Positions 11,811 to 23,401 of a DNA stretch of 64,000 nt are shown one piece after another. A program made the position numbers and the translations under genes. Source of the DNA: Nephrocerus scutellatus (lineage: Eukaryota; Arthropoda; Insecta; Diptera; Pipunculidae); NCBI GenBank assembly GCA_947095585.1, contig OX352762.1, positions 9,279,969-9,343,968 on the forward strand, given 5' to 3'. The notes under the pieces are model-generated. The model was given only the letters and a program-made list of their open reading frames with translations. It did not search any database and was not told where the DNA came from. How positions within the stretch are numbered: the first letter of the stretch is position 1; each line of letters opens with the position of its first letter.

Positions 11811-12587
11811 CTGGTCTTTAAAGTCTCAAGGTCTCAAAACTAGCAAAAGAAAAATTGTTACTGTCTGTCATTTGGATTCCCACGAGTGGCGGAGAAAGGT
11901 TGGTCCATCTGCACAGAGATCCACAGTTTTTTAACTCAATACGACACATTCTTTAGTGCCATAGAGCAGGACTGGGATGATAAAAGATTTATGCATAGTC
12001 TTCTTAGTGGTCTGAGAGCGGGTAATATTAGCAGCTTGCTAGGTTCTGGCAATTTTACCGTTGTCGTCCTCGTCAGGGTATGTCGCACTAATGGCTGCCA
12101 ATTAGAATGTAAATGAATGGCTTCATATTATTATTACATATTACAGATTACGGATGAAAGAATGGCTTATCCTCTGTTTCCGGTCCCGGTTTCCGGAGGC
12201 ACCCTAACCATTGAAAAATTAGACTCCATAGCCTCGATCTTATAGTCAGCGTTTGTAATAGAAAGATAGATTAAAAGGAGAGGAATATAAATCTAGTCCT
12301 CTATACAAACAATCCATGTGCTAAATACCCAACTTGTGACCTAAAAATGTTCTACGCGGTCGTCAATAGTAAATTCACCCTTATCGAAGGCTGTTTGTTA
12401 CTTCGTGCACATGATTTTTATGCAATTGAGCTGTTAACCCCAAATGCCACCCATAATCTGGAGGTCCAGGTCTCTTCGTTTCTTCCTGAACGAAATAACC
12501 TGGGTAAGCTGGTCCTTAGATGGTCTGAAGCTCCAAATAATTCCGAGTAGCCCAAATTAGGTGTTCATCAAGTCGTAACTTACAATT
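11811..12587. other. No gene seen
   Basis: Open frames at 11886-12116 and 12347-12550 are short, without recognised motifs. No repeat shared with the rest of the window was noticed. Confidence 0.4.
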
Positions 12588-12690
12588 CGGCGCGACAGAC
12601 CATTGTGGTCCAAGGACTAGCTTCTCGCGACGGGATTTGTGTTCTGCATGTACGAGTATACTTTTTCACACAAAAAGGAACTATGGTTCC
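12588..12690 (-). mobile_element. SINE fragment (3' part)
   Basis: The plus strand starts cggcgcgacagacca and follows the 3' body of the 8711-8954 SINE for about 100 bp before diverging. The tRNA-like head is absent. Confidence 0.75.
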
Positions 12691-14479
12691 ATGAAATTCT
12701 TTCGTTTCCATCCTATCTGTTGGGCGGGCCTTGAAAAAACACTTGTGTACTTCAGTACGGCTTTTCTCTTAGTCACGAAGGCACTTTATGCTTCGCTTAC
12801 GCTGTTCTGAGCACTATGGGAAGCATATTTATTTGATTCAACACTAAAAGTAGTGACTTTAAGGATTATTTGAACAACTACTGCATCCTTCTGCCAAATG
12901 TCACCCATCACAGTTTATTCACCATAGCAGCTACACTTAAAAATTTTGGAAAATATAAAAACAACAAAAAAAATATCTGCTATCCGCAAGCATATGGATT
13001 CATTAGGTAAATGGATGGAAAACACAAAACTAAATGTAATGTCATCTTCGCGATTACTCTACAGAATGCTCATGTTTGCGGATGGCTTTCGAGCGGGTTT
13101 CCAAAGCATTTTGTGTTTTACTTCCACACGATATCTATTGGCTTCTCCTGTGGCAATTTATGTACTGTTGTTTAAAACTATCAGTGCGAAGAACGACCGA
13201 CCGTTGTTGGACAGTTTCCAAAAATAAAAAAAACAGAATAACAAATGAAGAGAAAATCCGTGTAAGCACGTGCCATACTCTTAAGGATATTAAACGGAAT
13301 AACCGAGTGGTACTGTATTTGGCAATGGCACCATTAGATAGCATATCGCATTTTTCATTTGGTCGTTTCGCTATGAATGCTAGAAGCATTTAAAAATATA
13401 ATCCCTTAAAAAAGGGGTTTGATATGTCGTCTGCTTGCCAATTCGGTCGTAACTCCATCTATACTCAAACAATAAACAACAACAAACGAGTTCACGAGTA
13501 CATAAGTATCAGGGATATTTTGACGCCAAGCTCATCGATTTTGTTGGGGGTTGAGATAACGTTTGATTATGCAAATAGAGAGATTGGCCTTGAAAATGCA
13601 TTTCACAATGAATGTGTAAAAAATATTAAATAATCGGAATTGGATGAAGAAGGCCAGCCTAAATAACTAAAAAATTTGAACCAAAAAATCGTCAAAACGC
13701 TAAATGTAGGCTGTGATCTGGGGTGCCAATACAATAGATACAATAGAGGATTGTTGATCGACGTTCAACTTGGAACAAATGTTTCTTGGCAGCACCTAAA
13801 GGCAGGCTCGTTGGCTTTGCCCTTCAAAACTAAAAATCCTTTTGGAAGATCTCCTGATATATAGTATGGGGAAGAATAAAAGAACTTGTTTCTTTAACCG
13901 AAATATAATTAGAAGAGCGTATTCTCGAAGCGTCATCTAAAGTGATGTAGCAGTTGGCATCAATAAGTATTCGCAGTGAAATCCAAAAACGGGGTCTAGC
14001 ATGCATACAAAACCAAGGAGGACACATTGAGCACCTGTTGTAACGGTTTTAGTAACCACACAAAATCAAATCAAATCATTCAAAGCCTTTGGAGCTTAAA
14101 GCCAAAAGACTCTTTTTTAAAAAATTTACCTCCTGCAGGTTTTCCCAAGTATCATAAAATCTATGGGGTTTTCCGCAAACTTGTTGGTGATTTTTAGTTT
14201 TAATTTTGTTACATTAATAAGAAAAAACTAATTAAAAGTTATGTTTATAACACATTTTCTGAAGAAAATTAGCCTCAAAGTCAAAAATTAGCATGGGCAA
14301 GAAAACTGGAACAGGCATAGAAGTTGGATATATGAAAAGTCAAAGGAGATATCGACTTTATTTAAACGTAGTTACAAAGGCTAGTATTTCTAGTCCTAAT
14401 AAAGGTTCTACCGTTAGTATTGACAGAGCAATTAACGTTAACATGGGTCAGGGTACACCAAAGTAATAATAATAATATT
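12691..14479. other. No gene seen
   Basis: AT-rich. Open frames at 12946-13227, 13076-13393 and 13424-13633 lack recognisable domains and overlap one another in different frames. No confident feature. Confidence 0.4.
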
Positions 14480-14700
14480 CGGCGCGACAGACCATTGCGG
14501 TCCAAGGCCTAGCTTCTCTCGACCATTTGTTTTGCGCATTTAAATTTTTGGACACAAATGGAAGGGGCCTATAGTTTAAGGCCGGCTCCGAACGGCGAAT
14601 TGAAAAGCTTTCCGTGACAAGTTTTTACTCTCGGAACGTTTGTCACCCATTCGCTTTTGGTGTTACTGGGATTTGAACCACGAACCTCGTGCTCAGTTTT
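14480..14700 (-). mobile_element. SINE copy, head-truncated
   Basis: Runs from the cggcgcgacagacc 3' boundary through the body to the B box (minus strand GGTTCAAATCCCAG). The sequence is lost before the A box. The 3' flank is a (TAA)n run, consistent with a short-repeat tail. Confidence 0.75.
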
Positions 14701-15134
14701 TCCTTAAATCCCAGATAAATGATATCAACATTAGAGATAGACTCTTACTGTAGAACGATTTTTTTCTTAGAATATACTCAAGAATCATTTCCAGAAGTAT
14801 TGTGCACGAGTTAGGGGACACCCTGTATAAATTATGTATACTGCGCATATGCATTTTAATCGACCTACGCCGGTAACTCCAGAAGTTGTTGAAAATAACA
14901 GAAAATGACTTGAAAAAAAGATGTAGGGTTCAATAAGAAACAAATCAGAGGTCTAGTAACAGGTTGGATCCGCTACTCCTAAATTAAATTTCCAATTTCA
15001 AAATCCTATTGTCAAATGTGCCAATAATTTCCCAAAATATTTTAAAGGAAACATTTAATTGTCAATTGGAACTACTTTTTTTTAGATTCGTTTCTCTCCC
15101 GTTTAAACCCAACTTAAAGTTAACATAAAATTAT
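14701..15134. other. No gene seen
   Basis: AT-rich spacer between the SINE and RTE copy D. No coding signal noticed. Confidence 0.4.
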
Positions 15135-17195
15135 TCATCATCATATTTGGCTCTACAACCGGGTTCTGGTACCCAAGCCTCACGCAATCTCTCCACCGGC
15201 CATCGAGCCGATGTCATCCAGTTTGGCATCCCTAAACTCTGAGCATCCTGGTCTACGCCATCCTTCCAGCGTAGGCTTGGCCGGCCTCGCTGTCGTGTTC
15301 AATAAATCCTATCGCAAAGGACTTTCCGAGGTGGAATCTCTTCGCTCATACGAGCTAGGTGTCCTGCCCACCGGAGCCTACCAAGCTTAATTTTCTTCAC
15401 GATGCCGACATCGCGGTAACGCTCGTAGATCTCATCATTATAGAGTCTACGGAATCGTCCTACTTCACATACGGTACAAACAATTCTCCGTATGACGGCT
15501 AAGAGGTCAGAGTGCTTTTTACTAAGCACCCAAATCTCGGATCCATATGTAAATCCTGGTATGACCATTGTCTTATATACCAGCAGCTTGGATGTTATGG
15601 TTAAGTTCCTGGATTTGAAGAGGCTTGACAGACTATAGTAGGCTTTGTTGGCTTTAAGCAACCGTGCGAGTATTTCTGGTTCCATGCTGTTATCGGCTGC
15701 TACGGTTGACCCGAGATAGTTAAAGGATTGCACAACTCGTAACTCAAATATGCGCTCCACTATTTGAATTGAGGGACCAATGTTGGATCTTCTACTCGCA
15801 GACATGGCCACCATTTACTTTGTTTTGCTCTCATTTATGTGCAGCACCAGATTTCGTGCCGCCTGCCCGATCTGGATGAAAGCTTCCTGTACAGCACTTC
15901 GGTTTCTACCAACGATGTCAATATCGTCTGCGTACGCCAGTATCTGAATGGACTTATAGAGGATTGTTCCTCTCGCCGTTACGTCAAAGCCTCGGATCAG
16001 TTTCTCCAACGCCAGGTTGAAGAGGGCACAGGCCAGTTTAGTTTGGTCATGGTCAACCTACATAGTCTTGTCACTTCATTTGGGATGCCAAATGCTCACA
16101 TGGCTTTATAAAGTTCTACTCTGGCTATGCTATCATAGGCGGCTTTAAAACTCTAGACATTTTTCCACCACCTACCTTAGGGTGTAAATCTAATCAGTTG
16201 TTGATTTGCCTATGATGAAGGCACACTGGTATGGACCAATGATGACCTTAACGTCTAGGGCTCTCCTGTCTTGAAGGATAGAGAAGAAAATCTTATACGC
16301 GGTACTCAACAACGTTATACTACGATAATTGCTGCAGGTTGTGATATCTCCCTTCTAATGTATGGGGCACAGGATGCCTCTTCGCCAGTCTTCTGGCACA
16401 GCTTCTTCCTCCCATACTTGCACTGTTAATTCATGAATTGCTTCGTGTAGTGTGGAACTGAACTGTAGTTTTTATCAGTTCCGCTGGGATCCCATCAGAT
16501 CCCGGGGCCTTATTATTTTTGAGCCGATTTATCGCTCTGCAAACTTCGTCTATGCTTGGTGGCGGCGGCATAGAATGGTCTTCGGTCATTAGTGGAGACT
16601 TCGATTCCTCAGTTAGATGACCATTTAATAACTCATGAAAGTGCTCTTCCCATCAATCTAAGATGCCTTTGAGATCGGCGATCAGATTACCCTCCTTGTC
16701 TTTGCAGTATGTGCAACGCGTCATACGTCATACGCGTTTGCGTCATACCGCGAACTCTTTGGTAGAACTTCCGCGCCTGGTGCGGTCCTCGCTCTCTGTA
16801 CTGTTCTAGTTCACGGACAAGGTTATTCTCCCAGGCTGCTTTCTTTCGCCGGTGAACTGTTTTTTTATATCTTCTGAGGTCTTTATATTCATCTTCGCGT
16901 GTCAGCGTTCTATGAGGTTGTTGCATTGCTCGGTACACAACATTCTTACCTTCAGTCTCAGTCGCTAGCTTACAGTTCTTATCGAACCAGTCGCTCCGAT
17001 ATCTACGACTACTGCCTAAGATGAAGCCAGCAGTATTAATGACAGTATTCTTAAGGCGTGTCGAGTTCTTTTCTATTCCCGACATGTCAGCCCCATGACT
17101 TACTCTTCCTGAATCTAGGGCGAGTCCTATCGCTTGACCGTAACGGTTTCTGGTCTCTTCGTTGCGAAGGGCAGCCGTGTTGACTCGAATATGAT
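15135..17195 (-). mobile_element. RTE-like LINE, copy D (best-preserved RT/C-terminus)
   Basis: Minus strand. The frame at 16009-15815 carries ILAYADDIDIVGRNR, the RT catalytic YADD box. It continues in the same frame into 15814-15299 (171 codons), with SFNYLGSTVAADNSMEPEI, then KLLVYKTMVIP, then KLGRLRWAGHLARMSEE. This order is typical of the RT thumb and C-terminus of RTE-type elements. The two stops that break this frame are single-base changes against the other copies: TAC to TAA at 15815-15817 and GGA to TGA at 15299-15301. Upstream (16100-17195) is the decayed RT N-terminus, linker (17085-16687) and end of the endonuclease. The 3' end is GAGCCAAATATGATGATGA. The 5' endonuclease is mostly missing. 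Confidence 0.85.
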
Positions 17196-17452
17196 CGATC
17201 GATCGATGTAATGGTACTTTACCAAAAAGTTGTTCTTTTTTTTAAATTTTTGAACTGGAAGCCGTTTTATTTAAACCACAAAATGCAGCGCTCCTAATGA
17301 AATACTCATTATAACGCAACATTTTAATGACTTACTCCGTTTCTATTCGACATAGGTATGGTAGGACTTCTTTTCCTAATTCTACTGAACAAAATCCCTT
17401 CGGCTGTCTTTGAGTTGTTTTTTATCAACTTTTCTTCCACTTGCCTGTTAAT

Positions 17453-17860
17453 TTATTTGCGAAGCTCTGAAATCTCTACATCTCACTCAATTCACTAATC
17501 ACTTTTTTTTTTTGTTGAACTAGACCTTAAGCCTCAGCGGATTGATTCTGACATCGCTTGCGTAAATTGTTCGAACTTAAAGTTCTCTTCTGCTGATGCC
17601 TCTATCGTTAAAACGAAACTCTGACCTTCTCGACTCTAAGGAATATTTTTTCTACATTGTTTGCCTTGAAGACAATTTCTTGGAATGGCTCCATATTTTT
17701 GGTAGCAAAGAAAGTAAACGATTCAACTCCATTAGACATATCATTCATCTGCTCAACTTTGAGTGAGAACCACATTGAAGTCGGCAAAACACTCTTTTCA
17801 ATTGATAGAGGGCGTCCAAACTGAAGGGTAATCGGATTATTGGAAGTTAATGAATTTCAG
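17453..17860 (-). pseudogene. Unrecognised coding fragment with 3' end and poly(A) signal
   Basis: The minus strand is open from about 17858 to 17607, reading QFGRPLSIEKSVLP, then SLKVEQMNDMSNGVESFTFF, then ATKNMEPFQEIVFKANN and ending EKIFLRVEKV. A frameshift near 17620 then leads into TIEASAEENFKFEQFTQAMS and a TGA near 17536. AATAAA lies near 17453-17458 on the same strand. Sequence character is host-protein-like. A TTACCCTTCAG acceptor-like site lies just before the TTTGGACG codons. I do not recognise the family. It could be a last exon carrying a sequencing or real frameshift, a processed pseudogene, or a transposon ORF. Confidence 0.4.
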
Positions 17861-17864
17861 AAAT

Positions 17865-18735
17865 GTTATCATCACAAAAAGGGGAATTTATATTTTAAGT
17901 TTTACTTGTAATACGTTCAGAGCGGACACAAGATACAAGTCTTTTTGGAGAATTTTCATATTAGAAAGGGCGACCGAGAAAACGAATTGTTATAATACTT
18001 GTACACATATACACAGACATACGTATCTGTTATATACCTTGGAAGAATTATGTAGTACGACTAGTTTCCAAGTTAAATGAGAATGAAAATGCTTTACGAG
18101 CAAAGTTTTGTGGTCGTGAACTTTTCAATTTATGGCTCCATTTCTATACAAAAACAAATCTATTTGCGTTCATGTAAACTATACTCGATACTATACTCGA
18201 TTTGTATGCCAGCCAAAATACGACCGTGGCAAGGACATTCAGGATCCGATAAAACTGACACTTGTTCATGCAAAGTAGCATTTGGTTTTTTTTTTTTCGT
18301 TTTGTTGTTGCATTGCTGTAGACTGCAACTGCGAACGACCAGCCGTCGTCGGTCGTTCTGCAATCCATTAATCGAACCTCAAATACGGTCATGTAAACTG
18401 GCCCAAACTTTAAAGGAAAGAGAAGTCATCGCCACATATCCTTAACCCACATTTGCTTAAGCACAGCCCGGATAGCAGTTTCAAATAAATCACAATTCAA
18501 GAAGATTTAATGTACCGATCCGATGGGAATCTAATAGATACAAAATATTAGCACAATTATTGTGAATCGTTGTTCTGTCTGGCTGTGTGGGCCATAAAGT
18601 TTGGCGGATGGCGAATACCATGCGCGCCGTACTGCTGGTCATTCGGGGGGTAAGGCATTAAGTTTAAATAAATGGAGGACTGACTCACTCTTATCGGTAC
18701 GGTTTTTAATGGGGACGGACCATTTATGTCTGTAT
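17865..18735. other. No gene seen
   Basis: Contains a short imperfect hairpin near 18325-18360 (gaacgacc paired with ggtcgttc). Overlapping open frames at 18077-18445 include a poly(T)-derived Phe run and no known motif. Confidence 0.4.
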
Positions 18736-19600
18736 TTTCGTCCATTTTGAGGTCCTTGTCAACTACCATCCACATAACCTAGAGAGCTGAAACTTTGTGT
18801 GTGGTTAAGTCCAAAATAGTATTTTTTATATTACGAGTATGAAGCTTGTCGCGTGTGGCGCGTGTGATAGGTTGGAATGTTTTGTTTGACTTACTTGAGG
18901 TCCTTTTTATCCACCTTCCACACGATCTAAAGAGCTAAAATTTTGTGGGTGTCTAAGTCCAAATTAGCATTTTTTATATTCCGAGTATGACGCATGTCGC
19001 GTGCCGTGTGTAGCACGTGTGATGGGTTCTTCTTTGAGGTCCTTTTTAAGCAACTTGCGCACGACCTGGAGAACTGAAATTTTGTGAGTATCTAAGTCCA
19101 AAATAGTATTTCTTATATTCCACGTATGACGCGTGTCGCGTGTGATGGGTTGAATTTTTTTTCGACTTCTTTGCGGTCCTTTTTAATTACCTTCCACACG
19201 ACCTATGGAGTTAAAATTTTGTGACGCGTGTCCCGTTTCGCGTGTGGCACGTGTCATGGTTTAAAATCGTGCCATTTTCTCGTTGTTTTAGGTCTTTTTT
19301 AACCACCATTCGCACGACCTAGAAGACTGAAATTTTGTGAGTATCTAAGTCCAAAATAGTATTTCTTATATTCCACGTATGACGCGTGTCGCGTGTGATG
19401 GGTTGAATTTTTTTTCGACTTCTTTGAGGTCCTTTTTAATTACCTTCCACACGACCTATAGAGTTAAAATTTTGTGACGCGTGTGGCACGTGTCATGGTT
19501 TAAAATCGTGCCATTTTCTCGTTGTTTTAGGTCTTTTTTAACCACCATTCGCACGACCTAGAAGACTGAAATTTTGTGAGCGGCTCAAAGTCAAAGTGAT
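18735..19600. repeat. Tandem repeat, ~100-145-bp units, with a higher-order duplication
   Basis: The phrase gaggtcctttttaa and its variants recur at about 18750, 18895, 19035, 19165, 19291, 19424 and 19526. It is associated with cacgacct, gagttaaaattttgtg and cgcgtgtcgcgtgtg segments. The block 19086-19338 is repeated at 19338-19580, with an offset of 240-252 bp, nearly unchanged except for one indel of about 12 bp. This indicates a recent duplication of a two-unit block on top of older, diverged units. No coding potential. Confidence 0.8.
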
Positions 19601-19859
19601 ATCTCGCTTTTGATGCGTATCGCGAGTCGCGCGTGGCTCGTGTGAAGCGTGGAAAAAAGAAAATTCTTTGAAATAGCTCTGACTTTACCAAATCCGATGA
19701 TTACCAAATAATAAATTACTGTGTGGCATGTTTCGATGTATATATAAAAGTTTGTACCCGAAACAGGAAGTTTTTTTTTCATTTACTTGTTCCAATTGGG
19801 TTTCTTGGATAGGCGTGAAGTTTGCTGCGGTTTGTTTGATGCTTCAATATACTTGCAAA

Positions 19860-20430
19860 GTATTCCTAAAAAATTACACCATTCAACAACATTTGTAAAT
19901 TATACAACTTTTAATCAAATTTCGCGTTCGATTGCGACAGCTTACGCCAGTCATTGTCAGAGATGAAGCCAATTTCTAGCTCAACTGCTCGCCGCCATTG
20001 ATGGGCAAGTCAGCAACAGCATATGCCATTACACCAACAATTGAATATTTTTTGCGAGTTTCATGTCATACTTCTTCTTTTTAAATAAAACTGGCAACGC
20101 AGTCATCTTCAATGGAGATCGCTATACCGGAATATGTTGGGGGAATTTTTTTGGGGTAAGTTGGAAGAGGTTGACTTGGAAGATGTGTGGTCGAGTTATT
20201 TGAGTCAAAGTTCGGTGATCGTGTTATCTGCAGAAGCTAACTAGTCAAGTGGCCACCTCGTTCGTTTGATTTGATACCTCTGGAGAATATTGCTTTAAAG
20301 CTATTCAAGGTCTAGGCCAATAAGCCAAAGACTTAAGGGACCTACAACGACACAAAGCATATGCGGAAATGTCGGCATATTCCTTGATTTATGCGAAAAA
20401 CTCATAATCTTCTTGTTTGTCACTTGTAAT
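19860..20430 (+). pseudogene. Tc1/mariner-like transposase relic
   Basis: Across frames, fragments resemble an IS630/Tc1-mariner-type DDE transposase. There is a PVIVRDEANF segment near 19960 (compare the sDEahF box), FNGDRYTGI near 20108, then LEEVDLEDVW near 20170 and a WPPRSFDLIPLE-like box near 20250. All are separated by stops and frameshifts. Box order and spacing are as expected for that family. No terminal inverted repeats were identified. The assignment is from motif memory only. Confidence 0.5.
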
Positions 20431-20856
20431 TTCGATTCTGCGTTTCGGTGTTTGAAGACTGAATCTTTAAATAGAAGACAAGTCTGCTATCCCAATTATT
20501 CCATTGACTACCATACTCTGTAGTCTTTCAATACGATATCATGAATTTTGATTTTGTCAATAATTTCTTGGGAACTTTTTTGGAAGACCTAGACGCTCTT
20601 CATCTAGGATGCTCGTTTTTCGTTATAGATTAGTTCGACTTTAATCCATGATTCCCAGCAATAAACGGCAAACAGCATCAGCATGGTCGGGGTATTTGAG
20701 ATTAGTTAAAAATCTTCATTGAATACAGCCACTTTCTAACAACAGAACACTTTGCTTTACATTACTAATCACCTCCCAAAGGAGTTTAAGTCCTAGGTTG
20801 TGAATATTGAGAATCCAAAACGAAAACATTCATTATTCAGTGTCGATAGTTCCACA

Positions 20857-20932
20857 ATGCGTTCGTGGATTATGTTGGCTCTTATTGCAGTTGCAGGAAG
20901 CACTCAAATGCCTCTGCAGTTTTCACACTATG
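20857..20932 (+). CDS. Candidate first coding exon of a secreted protein
   Basis: The ATG at 20857 opens 25 codons starting MRSW, followed by a hydrophobic IMLALIAVAGST core and then a polar PLQFSHY segment. The exon ends in G|GTAAGT, a perfect splice donor, in phase 1. This is the usual organisation of a signal-peptide exon. A ttcagtg initiator-like element lies about 20 bp upstream of the ATG. I could not find a convincing second exon: the nearest acceptor (about 21021) leads straight to a stop. It may be an orphan exon, a pseudogene, or have its partner outside recognisable sequence. Confidence 0.35.
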
Positions 20933-21234
20933 GTAAGTAGAGTTGCCTTTCTCTGGGAGTTTGCCTTTCCTCCATTTTTGACAAAAAAATCTTATTGTTT
21001 TAAACCATTACCGCTGAAACAGAGTAGAACTACAGTTACACTGGGGACAAAACATTGTAAAGGTCGTCAAATTCTACCTCCTTACTTGGCGATGATTTCA
21101 TTGTAGCGTTTATATGGAATTCTAGTTCATTATAGAAATTCCAAAAAATCTAATTTCGAAACAAAATGTTTTTAAATCGATTTTATATAGCTTTCTGTTA
21201 CCAGATCCATAAGATACTGAGTACACCCATATTT

Positions 21235-21490
21235 TCCCTTTTTAGAGGATCCATTCCGAGCTTTTTAAATTCTCTATATTAACTTTGCATACCCGTGGCT
21301 TGCTTGCTGGCTGACTGGTCAGAACTTGTGATCAATTTTTAACCTACTTCCTAAAGCCCGATTTTATTAAAATTTTGCACACATGTATATTTCCGGTGAC
21401 AATACTTTCTATTAAAATTTAATAGTGATTGGGCCGCGGGGTCGAGGGGCTTCCATACAAATGTTGTTTCCCATATAGCGGCATCAATAC
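21235..21490 (-). repeat. Inverted copy of the terminus of the 118-bp repeat family
   Basis: The reverse complement matches the right end of the 30.4-31.6 kb array: gggccgcggggtcgagggg, then a tttaatagaaagtattgtc unit, aaaatcgggctttaggaag, the sentence ttaaaaattgatcacaag and the terminal gttaatatagagaatttaaa. Only about one unit plus the terminus is present. Confidence 0.75.
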
Positions 21491-21534
21491 TCTCATACTA
21501 TGATGACTGTGTTCTGTGTGTGTGTGGTAAGCTG

Positions 21535-22180
21535 CTGGCTTTACGATTGGGGTTGGTTTCTTCTGTACACTAATGCCGGACTAGGGCAAAGAAGATGTTC
21601 TATTGTCTTCTCTTCCTCTTAATCTATGCAGCTTCTTCAGAAGTCATTTTATTCGACACCCACCCATCCTTCTCGCGTGTTTTCCGAGAGAGCGCTTTAA
21701 GTCTAGCTATGGCCAGACAAGTGTCGGTGTTTTTCCACCAAACCATTGCAACAGCTTCTTCCTCTGTCCGAAGCACAAGTTTCAGAGGCGCAATAGGCCA
21801 CCCACCCCTGCCCCTTACGGTAGCACTTAAAGAGTCCTATCACATCTAACCAAATTGTCCGCCTTGCAGTTCTCTTCCACATATCCTATTCTATTCTATC
21901 CGAATAGCTATGATCCTTATGTCGAACTACTTATCCATCTCGTTAACCAAGTAGAGACAGGTCCACGACTCCTTTGATGTCAGTGATACCGCCTGACTGT
22001 CCACATAAATGATAATCTTCTTAAAAGATAGTACATTGTGCTTCAACCTGTTCCAAAACTCCTCAATCGCTATCACCTCAGTCTGGTATACACTGTACTA
22101 ATAAGGGAGTCGGACGGACTTTTAGCCTGTCACCGAAGGCTCCTGCTTCTGGATATTTTTAGCCGTTTATTTATCTAAAT
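21535..22180 (-). mobile_element. Non-LTR RNase H/C-terminal fragment
   Basis: Minus-strand pieces read TEVIAIEEFWNRLKHN, then IIIYVDSQAVSL (RNase H DSQA box, near 22000), then EENCKADNLVRCDRTL near 21880 and EEEKTIEHLLCPSPALVYRR near 21580. This is the standard RNase H and zinc-knuckle tail of R1/LOA/I-type non-LTR elements. Stops between pieces show it is dead. Confidence 0.7.
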
Positions 22181-23229
22181 TTAAATTTTAGCCTATTTAT
22201 GTGGTTTTGTTGTTTCGGTACAACATAATTCACTTCATAACCTGAGTGTTCTTATGTCGACTCATTAAATTTCCATTTAATTGCATAAACAATAAACCAA
22301 ACGTCTACCATATATAACCGCCGTCGCATACCACTTTTTAACGACTCTGGTTTGATTATCATGCAATTCCAATTTTAGAGCAAAAATTGACTTCCTCATC
22401 GACATAGTGTGCATTTAACATTTTAACTGCAATTAAGCTCGTCTGAGTTTTTGGTCGAAACTTTCATTATATAGGCTTGGGTATGCTCGAATGTGTGTAT
22501 TTGGATCATTTCTGCGAACTAATATGATAACTACTAATATAAGCATAAGCAATGATAAGGATCGAATGAACTCCCACCCCAAAGCACACCACATAAATGC
22601 GGATTTTAATATTATTGGACCATCAGGCAAATACAACAGGAAACACAAATCTCTCTGGGGATTCAGCGGAACCACATCAAAATTGCTCTCGTAACCCATT
22701 CGCATTCAATTTGATTTTAATTGACGTCATTGTGCCGTAAAAGCATGATTCGTGTGTGTGTGTGTGTTTGGATTTTCTATTTAGTTGAATATTAAATCAT
22801 TATTAAAATATAATTATAAGTCGTAGATAATTGTGGACCGCATTCCATTTTCTGTTGCTCATTGTTCAGATCCATTAAAAAAATGGTTTTGAATTAGCGT
22901 GCAATTTAAGGAAATAAGAAAGGCAAATTTAAGGGTAGCTATGTTTCAAAGCGTTATTTATCCCCTAAGGGTGCCAAAAATGTTGTTGCACACCAAAGCG
23001 CGAAACAGATTCTGTTTTCAATTTTGGAATGTCGTCTTACAAAAATTAGAATATGACATAAATATTACAGCTTCCATACAAGAGATCATAGGCTTGGAGT
23101 AGGCGATCTAGTCAGCAAAAGAATGAAACTCCATTCGACTTTTATCTGCAAGCGAAACAAAGGAGAGAATCAAAAAACAACCACGAAAAAAACCAAAAAT
23201 TATAGCCGAGAATAATTTTTAAGAAACCC
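22181..23229. other. No gene seen
   Basis: AT-rich spacer with a short (gt)n run near 22750. Open frames on both strands at 22433-22705 are antisense to each other and carry no motif. Confidence 0.4.
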
Positions 23230-23400
23230 TAAACCATTTGGCCAAATCACTTCTAGAATTTAATAGAAAGTGTTGTCATCGCTGATACACATCTGTGCAA
23301 AGTTTGAATAAAATCGGGTGTTACGGGTTATCACAAGATTTGGCCAGCCAGTCAGCCAGTCAGCCAGCCACAAACAAACAAATCCGGACACAAAGTGAAT
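23230..23400 (+). repeat. Degenerate terminus of the 118-bp repeat family
   Basis: tttaatagaaagtgttgtca, a gatacacatctgtgcaaagt stretch and aataaaatcgggtg match the last unit of the 30.4-31.6 kb array. They are followed by a local cagccagt repeat in place of the usual gacagacgac tail. It abuts RTE copy E. Confidence 0.6.
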
Positions 23401-23401
23401 A

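Noticed and set aside
18325..18360. Hairpin gaacgacc/ggtcgttc as a regulatory element
   Set aside because: Single short stem without gene context; likely chance.
21595..21849. Plus-strand ORF starting with a hydrophobic leader (MFYCLLFLLIYAAS)
   Set aside because: It is the antisense of a non-LTR RNase H/C-terminal fragment.
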